The position numbers were made by a program, and so were the translations under genes. 64,000 bases of DNA from Hawksworthiomyces lignivorus (lineage: Eukaryota > Ascomycota > Sordariomycetes > Ophiostomatales > Ophiostomataceae): the NCBI GenBank assembly GCA_002917075.1, contig NTMA01000013.1, positions 372,001 to 436,000 of the forward strand, read 5' to 3'. The notes below the pieces were generated by a model. The model saw only the letters and a program-made list of their open reading frames with translations, was not told the DNA's origin and made no database searches. Numbering within the stretch: position 1 is the stretch's first letter; each line of letters begins with the position of its first letter. Shown here piece by piece: positions 35,944 through 47,621 of this stretch.

Positions 35944-38399
35944 ATGGAAGACTCTTCCATCGACAAAACAGAGGCGACGCCTCCCACGCCGCCCTCACCA
36001 CCACAATCATCATGGTTGACGGAGTTTTTTGCAACTAGACGAAAGACAAAGATGGCATTCTGCTTGCTTATGTTGCTCGCGGTGATAGCTGGCATCGTCA
36101 CGGGAGTTGCAGTACCGCTAGAGCGTAGGCTCCATGCCGCCCACGAGACCTATATTGCTCCCTTGGGCATGACAATGCTAGTTGATAATGACCTTCAAGG
36201 TAGGTCGCGGTCCGAGTAATGAAATGAGCTGGATTAGAGCTCGAGGACTGACTTATGACCTCTCTTGTAGGAAGCGCTTCCAACAAGTCAGCGGCCATCT
36301 TGCTCGGTCCGCGCCCATACGCCTCAGCAGCAACTGGCTGTCAAGCGCTCGGTGAGACATTGTGGAGCCCCGATAACACTGTCAGTGCGGCAACCGTAAG
36401 CATTCAGCCTTTGCTAGACTACTTGGTATATTTGAGCCAGGCAAATTCGTCCTCGCAGTTCTGGATTGCACCTGCAGGAGATGACAAGTCCGCTGCTGCC
36501 CCATCTTCAAGCTGGCGAACCATTGACGCCAAAGGCAACATTGCCGCTGTTAGCAGCAACAGCAACAGCATTAGCAGCCTTGATTTGCCTGCTCTCTGCA
36601 CACAGTCAGCCCCCTATTTCAATAAATCATTGGTAGATAATAGTGCACGCTGGAACGTGACGGTCCGCGCCGCCGCTGACAAGCCTGACAACGGAGCCAA
36701 TGGCTTGGCAGACTTCGTAGGGTACCGTGACCACAACTCATTCCGGTTCCTCGGGATCCGCTATGCGCCTCAGCCAAAGCGGTGGACGTATTCTATGCCT
36801 TATTGGAATCGAACTTTGAGTCAAGTCATCAACAGTGGCAGCGCCGCCTCAGTTAATAATACAAATCTGCCCATTGTGAACGCCACTCAATATGGCAAGC
36901 CGTGCGTGCAGGATGGAACCCCAGGAGCTTCTGAAGATTGCCTGTATATCAACATATTTACACCATACCTGCCGGACCAGAGGAGTCAAGGTGTGGTAAG
37001 CAATACAACCCTTTTGCGTCCTGTCATGTTCTGGATTCACGGTGGGGGCTTCACCGGCGGCTCCGGTAACGACCCTACAACCGACGGCGGTAACCTAGCA
37101 TCGCGGGGTGATGTTGTGGTCGTTTCGATCAACTACCGGCTATCCACACTGGGATATCTTGCTCTCGACACGGAAAACGGTGGCCTGAGCGGGAACTATG
37201 GGTTGAGTGACCAGATACTTGCGCTCGAATGGGTTCACGACAATATTGCAGCATTCGGTGGCGACCCGAATCGCATTACCCTATTCGGACAGTCGGCAGG
37301 TGCAGGTTCAGTGCGCGCAATCATGGCATCTCCGCTGGCAAAAGGCAAGTTTGCAGCAGCCCTTCCAATGAGCAACCTCGGAGGTCTCAACTATGGCACG
37401 TCGTATTCAAAGTACTACACCATCGAAGAAGAGATGGGTGTTGCTGGTAATGCGGTTTTGAAAGCATCGAATTGCAGTACTGGGGGTGCGAATAACACAG
37501 CGGCCGCTTCGAAGGCTGAAGCTATTGTTAACTGCCTGCGCGCTGTGCCTGCGCAGAAACTCATCGGCCTCAGTGCCGTTGCTCGTTATATTGTAGTAGA
37601 TGGCACTTATATTGTGTCAGACGAGCTTTCGCTTAGGCCTATCAACACGACAAGCGGCAATACCGCTCCCTCGTATGCTCTCATGATGGGCACGATGCGA
37701 GATGACGGTGCTGCTTTCATCTCGTATCCCCAACCGGGAGACACTGCCGACAATGACACATCGTATCTAAAATCCCAGGGTTATAACGACGTGTCGACAA
37801 CTTTGTTTCCTATTCCGACCGATTCGAGCAACGGCACTCTCGAACTCTACAACATGAGTTCTCGGCTCGCCACGGACGCTATTTTCCGCTGTGTCGACAC
37901 GGCCACGGTCTACGCCGGTCTGCAAAACGGCGTGTTCAACTCCGTTTATTACTACGAATTCGATCGTTCCTACCAGACCACTGGCTGGCCCGGTAGAAGT
38001 GTCTGCCAGCCTCCTGTCACGGCCAGTCATCCATATGGTGACCCTAGTATGCCATACTTCCGATGCCACTCAGGCGAGCTCTACTATGTTTTTGGTAACG
38101 TCGTCCGCGAAGGTTTGCCGTGGCGCGACGACAAAGACCTACCCTTCTCCCAATACGTTCTTGACAGTTTTGCCGCATTTGGACGCACTTTCTCGCCGAA
38201 CCCAGACACGGCATTTTTGCAAGCGCGAGGATTCACGAGCACGCTCCAGAATTTGAAGAGTGCCGGAACTTGGAAACCTTCGACGCGCAGTGGTGGTATG
38301 ACGGTGCACCTGCTCGACTGGCCAAGCAGCCAGAGCGACTTCCGGGATCAGCCGCAGTGTGAGTCACTTGGGCTGGGATTAAAGTATTATCTTCAATAA
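35944..38399 (+). CDS. Membrane-anchored type-B carboxylesterase
   Basis: Alpha/beta-hydrolase of the carboxylesterase/lipase/cholinesterase family; substrate unknown. Two exons: 35944-36199 and 36271-38399 (794 aa), GTAGGT...TAG intron, phase 1. A Pro-rich N-terminus (PPTPPSPPQSS) is followed by basic RRKTK and one hydrophobic segment (residues about 38-58), then a large Asn/Ser-rich domain with many N-glycosylation sequons. This predicts a type II membrane protein with the catalytic domain outside the cytosol or in the secretory lumen. Family motifs: EDCLYINIF, oxyanion hole HGGGF (from His342), nucleophile elbow GQSAGAGS (Ser427) and CHSGELYYVFG with likely catalytic His685. The 250-residue region before the esterase core is longer than in typical secreted family members. 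No specific gene name can be given. Confidence 0.88.
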
Positions 38400-41300
38400 C
38401 GAAGGGCAGGAAGGCATCTATTGTCGACACGACGAAACGAAATTCAGGTCGAAGCATGAGGCGTTGTTAGCCAGGGTTGTATGAAACGAAGCTATATGTG
38501 TATGTAAATATAGAAATAGAACGACTGTCATTTTATGTCAATGGAAAGCAATTTTCAAAAGCACTTCTTCCATAGACGCTTGCAATTTTGATACGCCAAT
38601 GTGGAATTGTGTTGAGACGGGTAAGTGAAGAACAACGAAGCGACGAAATGAAAACACGAATGACAATGTGCGAGGTCTAGAGAAGTGTAGGTTCTAAAAA
38701 AAACGAACTCAATGTTAGCAGTCTTGACTAATGACTGGAGGATCTTGATATTGGATTGCTGTTGCTTTCCTTCGAAGAATGCTTGGTTAGTTCCGCTCGC
38801 TCTTCGCTGCCGTCATCGAAATATCGTGACCTCCAAGTGTCCCACAGCAGTATCTTTTTCTCCCGTGCCTCTTCCATCTGATCGTCCGGTCTTCAACCCT
38901 TTGCCCTCTTGGCACTTACCATTCAATCGATGATGCAATCGCCTTCAAATATTCAGAGAAATTTCCAATATAAGAGACATTGTCTCTTATCGGCCCTGTT
39001 TAGATCACTTCGCGAATCGCACGGACGGCGATCATTGCGTTTTTGCAAGCCGGCTGTTTTATTTCCTTTTTTCGGGGCAATGACCATCAAATCTCGGTGG
39101 TATATTAGAACTTGGGATTTTTGAGCATGTCTTCTTTGCCAGACTCTTCAGATGTGATGAACAAGAGCGCATCGGTCAAATTTGACGAAAACACAGCACC
39201 ATGGAATGAGAACCAAGATGATCAACAGTGGCAGAGGCTTACCAGTCTAGGGCACTGAGACACCTGAGAAAGGCGCCGCGCCGTACCGTCTCCACGACAA
39301 ATCCCCCAGCTAACTCAGCCCAGATACTTTCTACTTTTGTATTCTGTAAAGTTCAAAGCACTAATACCGTCGGTATGTAAGGGAGAAAATTGAGACAATT
39401 CCGTTATACGGCCCGTTTGCACAATCTAGGTGCCGAAATAGCTTCATAACCCTCTGATCTGCGTAAGAAGGCTGCCGTGCCGTATCTCACAGAACGACAT
39501 GGAGTACGAAGGGCACAATGCACAAAACTGTTTTGCCTGGGAAGGCGGACAGGCATGCCAGTCTAATTTTAGCTCCCATCTTTTCATTTTCAACTACGAA
39601 CACTTTCCTAAAGGCAAAGTTTGGAACAAGTCTCGTACTTTCCTCCCTTGCTGGGCAAGAGAAAACATCCAGCTGTTATTCAGCCATGACGGTGTACGCT
39701 CTGTGCTGAACTACGCTCGAATGAAGGGATGACAAGAGCTGAGAATGAACCCTCATGTTTGCTATTTGCAAGCGTCAGGCTATATCGCATTTTCTTAAGA
39801 CCAATGCTTGCCAAAAGCGGCCAACGAAAACTGCCTCGCTCGTATCATTACACTCCCTCTTCTCAACGAGGACGACTGAGGGAAAATTACGAAAAAGGGA
39901 AGGGGAAAACATATAGAATCCTCATTCTGACAGATCTCAAGCAAGACTTCTGACTGGTCATCGCGCTCTACAGACAAGCACGAATAGTTGGAACTGTGAG
40001 TGAAGGCACCATTACACCCCTGTCCAGCTGAAATGAAACTTTTCTTTTTGGTGCAGTTACGGAAGCATGGCGAGACCCTCTCCTCTGCACTTGCTGCCCC
40101 CACCCCTCCCTCTCTTCTTCCGGGGTTGATGTGTGCACGCATCTTTTATCTCTTAGATACGAAAGGTGTATCTCTTAATATATGATCACCAATATGACAG
40201 TTTTGAGCATTCTTTTCTCTCTGATGAAGCAAACAACACCGCTTGTTCGTCAGCTGTTGCCAGCTCTTAACATGGTTAATAGCTCATTGGGCTGAGGCCT
40301 CCTGGCGCAATCAGCACTCTATTAGTTCTTTTCTGTGCGTTTATTTACTTGCAACGTGCTGCAGGGAACTTATTCCTGCTATTCGAACAGAGCTGGCTGG
40401 CTTTCCTTGCAAGCACTGTGTTTGCAAAAACGATGCTTTGGACCTCGCATAGAGTTACCTTAGCGGAGTACTTGTACCTATGTTTTGCCTAGTTAATTAG
40501 TACCTACCTAATAATGTAAGTTAGAGCAACGTGGGCTAGGGGGGCTCTCCCCCCCACCTTTTTACAACGGTTGTCAACACGCTGATGCCCCAGCGAATCG
40601 TTGAATCGACAAGGCTCTTCCTCATCTTGTTGGACAGGTGGCGCCAGAGGTCTTGGTGTCTCTTTCCCCGTGGCATCATCAAATCGAGAGAAAATGTGCC
40701 GAAGAGATATGCGCCTGCATTTCCTTTCGTATCCTACCTTGTTCCGCAGCAGACTTCGATTCCTCGATGCCAATCACCAACTAAGGGGGACGATTTCCCT
40801 CCCCAGATATGCATTAGTCTGCTTTGTATCTACAGTCCCTGTGATGCGGCTAGAGCGCTATCAGAATTAGGGAACCGAGCAAAAGAAACAAAAAGGTCAA
40901 GTAAAAGACAAGTCAATGGGTCATTGGCATCGTTAGGGGCCACAGAGGTAGCCCGAAGTCGAATAGTATAACCCAGTTGATGACCAAAGCGTCTTCAACC
41001 TTTTTCCTTTCTTTTTTCTTAACTTGGTGGAGCACAGTGGAGGAGAGAGAGAAGAGGAGCGAGGACAAAACAGGCGTGAATTGCGGAAGACAGGGCAAAG
41101 GTGAGAGATCTTTGAAGAGGGGGTGTGGCAAGAAGAGAGAGGATGGGGGCTCTGAACAGCGAGTTGTTGGACACACCGTCACGCACGCAACACACACATT
41201 TACACTCACACGCTCATACATGTACTCCTACGAAGAGGTATTTTGTTCTGTAATCTGTGCTTCTTGTTCTTTTTACCGTGCTGTTTGAGCCTACGACTAC

Positions 41301-42407
41301 AGCTATCGCAGCTCGCCACATCCCGTTCCTTGTTTTCCGACTTTCTATGTATCTCTCAGTTCTCCCTTCCGTACCCTCCGTCTCCTAGTCTGTCCCCCTG
41401 GCTCCTCAACCCTGTCCCAATCTCATTTTAGACCACAAGGCAGTGCCATTCAACGCTCTCCGTCCCCCCCCCAGCGCACTTTGAACAGAAAGCAAAACGG
41501 TATCCGGCACAAGCTCTTCCCCGATTCGCCACAGCAACTAGCCTTGTGGCCATGAATCTGAACTAACAAAAGTCCTAATATCCTTTGCGCAGTAGCGGCC
41601 TTTTTGGCAAGAGAAAGGCCTTCTGCTGACGAAAAGCATCAGATAAAACAGCACTACGACTGCACCAGTTGTTCCACTTTCCAATGCTAACAGTCCGTCC
41701 TCCGTACGACGAACCGTGGGAAGCTGATCCACTTGATCGACGAAATTGAACACTGGGCATGCCATTTATAAGATCGATACAGCTGCCCATCAAATAAGCG
41801 CCTCTGCCCCAACCATCTCTCCCGTCCGCCTCCCCTCCTCCCTACTTCCCTACTTCCCGTATTATCACTTCCCCCTACCCCCTGTTGGCGTGCTTCCCCA
41901 GCGAGTCCGTGTGGTTGCATCACCACGCTAACTCTCTCTCTGGTGCACCGCGCGGTCACCAAATTTTCTGCATAACCCATAATCCAAACAGTGGACATTG
42001 CAATCACAACGCTGTTTGCTTGTAATCGACAAGGGAGAGAGAGAGACCGCCTCTTTTTTTTTTCTTTATTTCGCCTCCCCCCCCCCCCCACAAGGCATAG
42101 AAACCAGCCTTTGCTTGATATTTCCACTTTCTTTCTCCTAGATGCATTTCTCCCTCTGTTTCTCTCACCCCGGCCGCATCTATCCTACTTATTATTCTTC
42201 CGATCAAACCAGAGCGAGACACCACCCCGGCGCGATTAGAGAAGAGAAAAGGGGGTGATTTGGTTAAAAAAAAAATTCCGCGCCCGAAAATTAAGTCTGC
42301 ATTCGAGCAACAAAAGACTTCCGTTGCAATTTTTCGATATCGTACAATATCGAGATTTCATATCATTTATTGTACATTATATCGAAATAAAACATAGGGC
42401 ATCAGTC
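38400..42407. other. 4-kb region without recognisable gene, ending in the promoter/leader of the Zn2Cys6 gene
   Basis: No ORF exceeds about 130 codons and none resembles a protein. Notable local sequence: TACCTACCTAA-type sequence at 40501-40511, a G7/C7 inverted pair at 40540-40555, a CA-rich stretch at about 41180-41220, and long pyrimidine-rich tracts at about 41230-41420 and 41790-42200 including C13 at 42077-42089. The pyrimidine-rich part may be a long 5' leader or promoter of the transcription factor that follows. I see no transposase, terminal repeat or RNA gene. Confidence 0.45.
42077..42089. repeat. Homopolymer C13
   Basis: Thirteen C in a row inside the pyrimidine-rich region upstream of the Zn2Cys6 gene, preceded by a T-rich run at about 42053-42070. 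Simple sequence, no assigned function. Confidence 0.8.
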
Positions 42408-44941
42408 ATGATGAACTCAATCCCACTCGAGGGAGTTTCCATGATGGACGGCGTTTCGTCTATTCTCACGGCGCCGGTTTCCATGCCGGCTTCTCTAATT
42501 ACCGTACCTCACTCTCAACCGCAGCATCAATCACATACACCGGCATCAGTCACTCGGTCTTCATCTATTCCGAGCACGGTGTCGCCAACACAATCCGTTT
42601 ATGATGACGGCAACAATCAGCCGCCGAATATGAGCCCGAGCGAGACATCTCCAGGAACAACCAACGGGCAGTCGCCATTAGGCCCTCCGTTCACAGCGGT
42701 GCCGACTGCGTGCTTAGGATGCGTATGTGACTGGTCTTTCTGGTTCTCTTGCTTCTCATTTATGCCTTTCACAGATCCTTTTTTTTTGGGACATGCAGAC
42801 CTTCTCTGTTGAATATCACGTTGTCAATTTGCCGTTCCCATAAAAGGCTGAGCTAACGAGCTATTTCATCATGTAGCGTGGCAAACATCTGAAATGCGAT
42901 GGACAGAACCCCTGTTCTCGCTGTAAGATGGCCGAGGTTGAGTGTGTATACGTAGCTTCACGTCGTGGCTATAAAGGTCCACGAAAGCAACCAAACAAAA
43001 GACTTCGCTCATCGTCTCCACCGCCGCCATCATCACTCTCGGACATCTCCGTATCCATGCCTCCGGAGAGCTGTCCGATGCTCCTAGGTGCTCCGCGGAC
43101 TGTTGAACATACGCCTGCGCCGATGACTATTGTCACTACCTCCTATCCGACGCCTGTGATTGTCTCGAACGGCAACACGAACACCATCGGCCCAGCCGTG
43201 TCTGCGTACACAACCGCTAATGCAGTCGTCAGTGCACCTCCTGGTGTCATGACATTCACCGGAGCACCTGTCGGGACCACCGCAGCCACTTCTAGATCCA
43301 TGACTGCATCCCAAGCGGCAAACTTGTCTCACCTTCAGCTGTACAGGAATCCGTTTACCAATGGATTCAACACCGTCAATCTCAGCGGCGGTGGGAGCAT
43401 GGCTCTCGCTCATAATCCGGTGCCGGTGCCGAGTCTCGCAGATCGGTGTCTCGACGCGTTTTATCATTATTTCTTTGGCGGCCACCCTTTCGTTTTGCCC
43501 AAAGATGTTCTCATGTCCTTAGCAAAAGACACCACTGCCGATATTAGCCACCTGCTCGCTGCGATGCGGTACGTTGGCTCACTGTACATTGATGTCGGGC
43601 CTTCTCGGGCCATGTTTTTCGATGAAGCTATCCGTCTCGCGTATCTGCCAACTTGTCCAAAAGACGGTTTTCTCGTTCAGGCTCTAATTATGTTGATTAT
43701 TGGCCTCGACGGAAGCTGCAATCAAGAGCGTGCACGTGAGGTGCTAGCGGACTGCGAGCGTATTGCTGTAGAGATTGGTCTTAACCAGCGTGATTTTGCC
43801 ACTGCCAACGGCAGAGGCAACCCGATCGTTGAAGAGAGCTGGCGCCGCACTTGGTGGGATCTATTCGTCGTCGACGGCATGGTAGCCGGTGTCCACCGGA
43901 TGACGAATTTCCTGCTGTTTGACGTTGAAGCAGATGTCGCTCTGCCGTGCGAAGAGGCGCAATATCTGTCTGGGGTAAGTTAAATTTAGATGTGTTGATC
44001 GCATCACTTCGATTCGGAGATGCCAACTAGAAGGCAAGGCCATGATGTGAAGGCAGGCTGACATATTCTTTCTAGAATATTCCCACACCGCTGTACATCG
44101 AAGACTTCGACGATCAGCTCTTCACCGGAGAGGAGCGCGAGTTTTCGTCTTTTGCATACCGTATTTCAGCTGCTCGAATTCTAGGCACTTTTATGCGCTG
44201 CCCAGCTATTCTCTTCCCCAATGATGCAAATTTGGAAAAGATTGCGACCCTCATTGCAAATTGGACGATGCACTTGCCAGTCAGCAAGCGGGATGACCTG
44301 ACCAGACACTGTCAACTCGACGAGATGATGTTCCAGGCCCACTTCATAATTCATGCGTAAGTGCCCGAGGTTTTCCTTTTGTTCTCTACATGTTCACGAC
44401 CAGTGGGCTAATAAGTTTTCTCAGCTGTTCCATCATGTTGCATCAGCCACACTCGCAGCTTGATTCATCGCCGACGCGGAGTGTCACATCTTGTGCACCG
44501 CATACGCACGTCCCTAGTGGCGATAGCTTCAACATCCATACGCGCCACACCATCACGGCTGCATGTGAGATCAGTAAGATGGTCACTCAAGCCGTACCAT
44601 TACTGTCGCATACACACTTCTTCACATGTGTGATCACGCTCTCATCCGTCGTACACCTGAGCAAGTGGGCACTCTACTTCATCCAGGACGAAGAGGAGCT
44701 TCGTCAACAGATTCGATTGAATATTGGTGCGCTCAACAAGCTCAGTGAGGTCTGGAAAGCGGCCAACACAGCCAGCGGGCAAGTGAAGGGCGTGGCACAG
44801 GAGATCTACCGCGCGAAGAAGGCACAGCAGATCAACCCGGCTTTCTGGGTCGGCTTCACCCAGGAAGAGATGATCAGCAGCCTGAACACAGACGAGGGCA
44901 TTATGAGCGAGTTTGATATCCTCCCGGTGACGACGCAATGA
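42408..44941 (+). CDS. Zn2Cys6 (Gal4-type) transcription factor
   Basis: Fungal binuclear zinc-cluster regulator, nuclear; target genes unknown. Four exons: 42408-42722, 42877-43974, 44076-44356 and 44425-44941 (736 aa), with GTATGT/GTAAGT donors, a GCTAAC branch in intron 1 and consistent phases. The cluster is CX2CX6CX5CX2CX6C: C102, C105, C112, C118, C121, C128 (ACLGC, RGKHLKCDGQNPCSRC, ECVY). Intron 1 splits the cluster directly after the second Cys. A basic RRGYKGPRKQPNKRLR linker follows, then a Ser/Thr/Pro-rich spacer. From about residue 290 comes a fungal-specific middle homology region (LADRCLDAFYHYFFGGHPFV; SWRRTWWDLFVVDGMVAG). The 102 residues before the cluster are Ser/Pro/Thr-rich. 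The start is the first of two adjacent ATGs. I do not recognise a named orthologue. Confidence 0.88.
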
Positions 44942-45846
44942 GGTTGAGTTCACAACAACAGATTATGAAAATCCGTTTGGCCCGTGGACCAGTAATGATA
45001 TTTTGTTTCCACACTTTCCTTAAACCAGGTTTTGTTTTTCCTTTGGTGTCTGCTTGTCATTTTTTTTTTCCTGTGCTGCGAATTTGTTTGATGTCGATTT
45101 GGTTATTGCGGACAAGGGTTTCAAATAGAACCCACGGGAGTATCCGGATACAGTTTTATGGACTCTGCTCATTGGGAAATGGTCGCCTTGATATCTCTAT
45201 CGAGTTTTCCATGGACGACATAGAAGACGAGGCAGTCCAGGGTAAGAATCAAAGGGTTAGCAAAAAAATATTGTTGCCGAGTCGCTCTCAGAAGAGCGTG
45301 TGGAACAGGTGCAGATATAGCTTTAGAGCTGAATTTAGAATTCCAAGACAATCTCCATCACCCTCTAATACTTTTTCAAATTCTACGTTATTCAATCTGG
45401 GAAATTTGAAGCACATATATAGCGAACACAAGCCATCGCCCCTTAACAATAACGAGCACAGGGGGCTGAATGATGCTCATGAAGCGCATGAAACGCATCT
45501 GCAAGACATACTTAGTATAGCGGAGTAATGCTCCCTTCATCAGATGTTTAGTAGGATATTAATTGCTGCTAGAGCAGAACAAGGCAAAAAGCTCGTCAAA
45601 AGCTGCAGTCGATGTCAAACCTCGCCGATTACCATGCTACATAGCGGCTCGGGGGATGCCATTTTTATGCTGTTGGTGCAGTATTATGGGCTGTTTTCCG
45701 TCTTCGCTCGGGCTCCAGTTTTTGATGGGATCCTAGAACAATGGTAACTAAAAAGGAGGAGGGCGAGGAGGGGAAAACACCGTGCATTCAATAGAGATCT
45801 TTTCCCCTGTGGCAGGGTGGGACCTTTTCGCATCGGCGACCAAAAT

Positions 45847-45863
45847 AAAAAAAAAAAAAAAAA
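45847..45863. repeat. Homopolymer A17
   Basis: Seventeen A in a row in the convergent intergenic region. Simple sequence, no mobile element recognised next to it. Confidence 0.85.
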
Positions 45864-46539
45864 GACGATACCTGAGCCAACTGGAGCAGCAAGATTGGCC
45901 AGTTGCTCTATAGCACTGTCGCATTCTGTTACAGTAGCCTGCATAAGCCTCCATCTGTATCGACCGTTTTCTCCTTTTCTCGCTTAACGAAGTCTAGCTG
46001 CAGAGTTGCAACGACTCTTGGGCGTATCAGACGCCGCTGATGCTGTTGAGGCGGTCAGCCTTATTGCTCTTGCCCCGACGTCTCGCCGGCAGAAACGATT
46101 TGAAAACTGGAGCGCTGCAACATCATAGGTGTGCGCATCAGTGGCAACAAAGAGGACAGACAGACAACAAGTTCGCCTACGAGCAAGCGTCATCCTCTCT
46201 CGAATGCCCGGTGTTCACTTTTGTAAGCGTCGTTCTATTGTCCCTCCGAGTGCTCTTGTTATTGGCAAGCATTGCCATGCTATTGCGTCGTACTTCGGGG
46301 AGTTTAAATTGGTTCTTCTCGGCGAGACCGCTCTATCGTGAACGGCGACCATTCCTGTGGATTCGTACAGCCCCTTGCAACTTCACGTTCATGCTGTTGG
46401 CTTAATGCGGCCTTGCCTCGGAATATTGAAATAAAATCGACTAACAAAAATATTTATATTACATCCCAATGGGAATAGATAGTATGGAGATTGAATAGCG
46501 CAACTGTTTACACATATTTAGCCAAGGACAAACTAGTAA

Positions 46540-46554
46540 TTTTTTTTTTTTTTT
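46540..46554. repeat. Homopolymer T15
   Basis: Fifteen T in a row about 105 bp beyond the stop of the minus-strand hydrolase gene, so A-rich in the sense of that transcript. Could lie in its 3' UTR. Confidence 0.8.
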
Positions 46555-46658
46555 GATGGAGCACTCGCAGACACCTCAGCTCCCAGCCGCATAAAACTAG
46601 CCTGCGTAATTTCCCCCTTACACGGCCATGTGTCTCTGGGCGAGTGGCTGATCGTTCA

Positions 46659-47621
46659 CTAGAAGACGTGGAACTTGTGGAAGAAGCCGTCGATGGCCTT
46701 GGCGGCTTCGGCCTCGTTCGTCTCCAGTGCGAAGTGGCCGCCCTCGAGCCACTGCAGCTCGAACTTTTTCGCGTCGCGCCGGTAGGCCGCGGCGCCCGGG
46801 GCGATGAAGATGGGGTCGTTGCGGCCCCACAGGGCGAGCACGGGCACGCCTGCGTCGCGCAGCCACTGCTGGAAGCGCGGGTACAGCGCCACGTTGGTCT
46901 GGTAGTCGTAGTGCAGGTCCAGCTGCAGCTCCTTGTTGCCGGGCCGGTCCATGAGCGCCTGGTCCAGGTAGTACGTCTCCGGCGGCACCCCGCGGCCGCC
47001 GTCGGGCATGCCGTGCTCGTACTGCCAGCGGGTCGTGGGCAGCTCCACCGTCGACCGCAGGGCCTCGCGCAGGGCCGGGTCGGCGTCCTCCTTGGGTCCG
47101 CCGCGGCCCGACGCCCAGTACGCGCGCAGCGGCGTCCAGAACTCGTCGCCCATGCCGTCGACGTAGGCGTTGCCGTTCTGCGTGACGATGGCGGCCAGCC
47201 CCGCCGGCCGCTCCAGCGCAAAGCGGAACGTCGTCGGCGCGCCGTAGTCGAAGATGTAGGCGGCAAACGTGCGGCCCGCGTCGTTGAGGTGCAGGGCGTC
47301 GACGAACGCGGTGAACGTCTTGGCGATGCTGGCAAACGTGTAGGTGTAGGCCCGCGCGGCGGGCACCTCGGTGAAGCCGAACGCCGGCAGATCGGGGGCC
47401 AGCACGCGGTAGCCGCGCTGGGCGAGCAGCGGGATCAGATTGCGGTACATGAACGACGAGGTGGGAAAGCCGTGCAGCAGGACGACAGTGGGCGTGCTCT
47501 TCAGAGCCTCCACACTCTTGTCGGAGCCATCGTCCTGGACGTCTGCCGGGTTGGCGTAGCGGTAAAAGACATTGACGCCATCCGCCTCAATGTACGCCGT
47601 GTGGGTCGTGGGGATCGACAT
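46659..47621 (-). CDS. Alpha/beta hydrolase with Asp nucleophile (epoxide hydrolase / haloalkane dehalogenase-like)
   Basis: Single-exon protein of 320 aa. It has HGFPTSS (residues 50-56, oxyanion region), nucleophile elbow IFDYGAP with Asp125 instead of Ser, a likely acid Asp269 in WGRNDPIF and His296 in EGGHFALE. An Asp-Asp-His triad with a GYRVLAPDLPAFGFTE stretch is typical of epoxide hydrolases and haloalkane dehalogenases, so the substrate could be an epoxide, a haloalkane or another small ester-like compound. No signal peptide; probably cytosolic. The gene is intronless and very GC-rich with strongly C/G-ending codons, against AT-rich flanks. An in-frame ATG at 47768 would add 49 residues of unlike composition; I kept 47621 because the conserved domain starts just after it. 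Confidence 0.87.
   Translation of the reverse strand: MSIPTTHTAYIEADGVNVFYRYANPADVQDDGSDKSVEALKSTPTVVLLHGFPTSSFMYRNLIPLLAQRGYRVLAPDLPAFGFTEVPAARAYTYTFASIAKTFTAFVDALHLNDAGRTFAAYIFDYGAPTTFRFALERPAGLAAIVTQNGNAYVDGMGDEFWTPLRAYWASGRGGPKEDADPALREALRSTVELPTTRWQYEHGMPDGGRGVPPETYYLDQALMDRPGNKELQLDLHYDYQTNVALYPRFQQWLRDAGVPVLALWGRNDPIFIAPGAAAYRRDAKKFELQWLEGGHFALETNEAEAAKAIDGFFHKFHVF

Larger units (their letters stand above)
44942..46658. other. Intergenic, convergent 3' ends of the Zn2Cys6 and hydrolase genes
   Basis: 1.7 kb. A 196-codon frame starts at 44938 but its composition is not protein-like and it begins on the stop codon of the preceding gene. Contains A17 (45847-45863) and T15 (46540-46554). 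No RNA gene seen. Confidence 0.4.

Noticed and set aside
44938..45528. 196-codon plus-strand frame after the Zn2Cys6 gene
   Set aside because: Overlaps the stop of that gene, composition resembles translated UTR, no recognisable domain.
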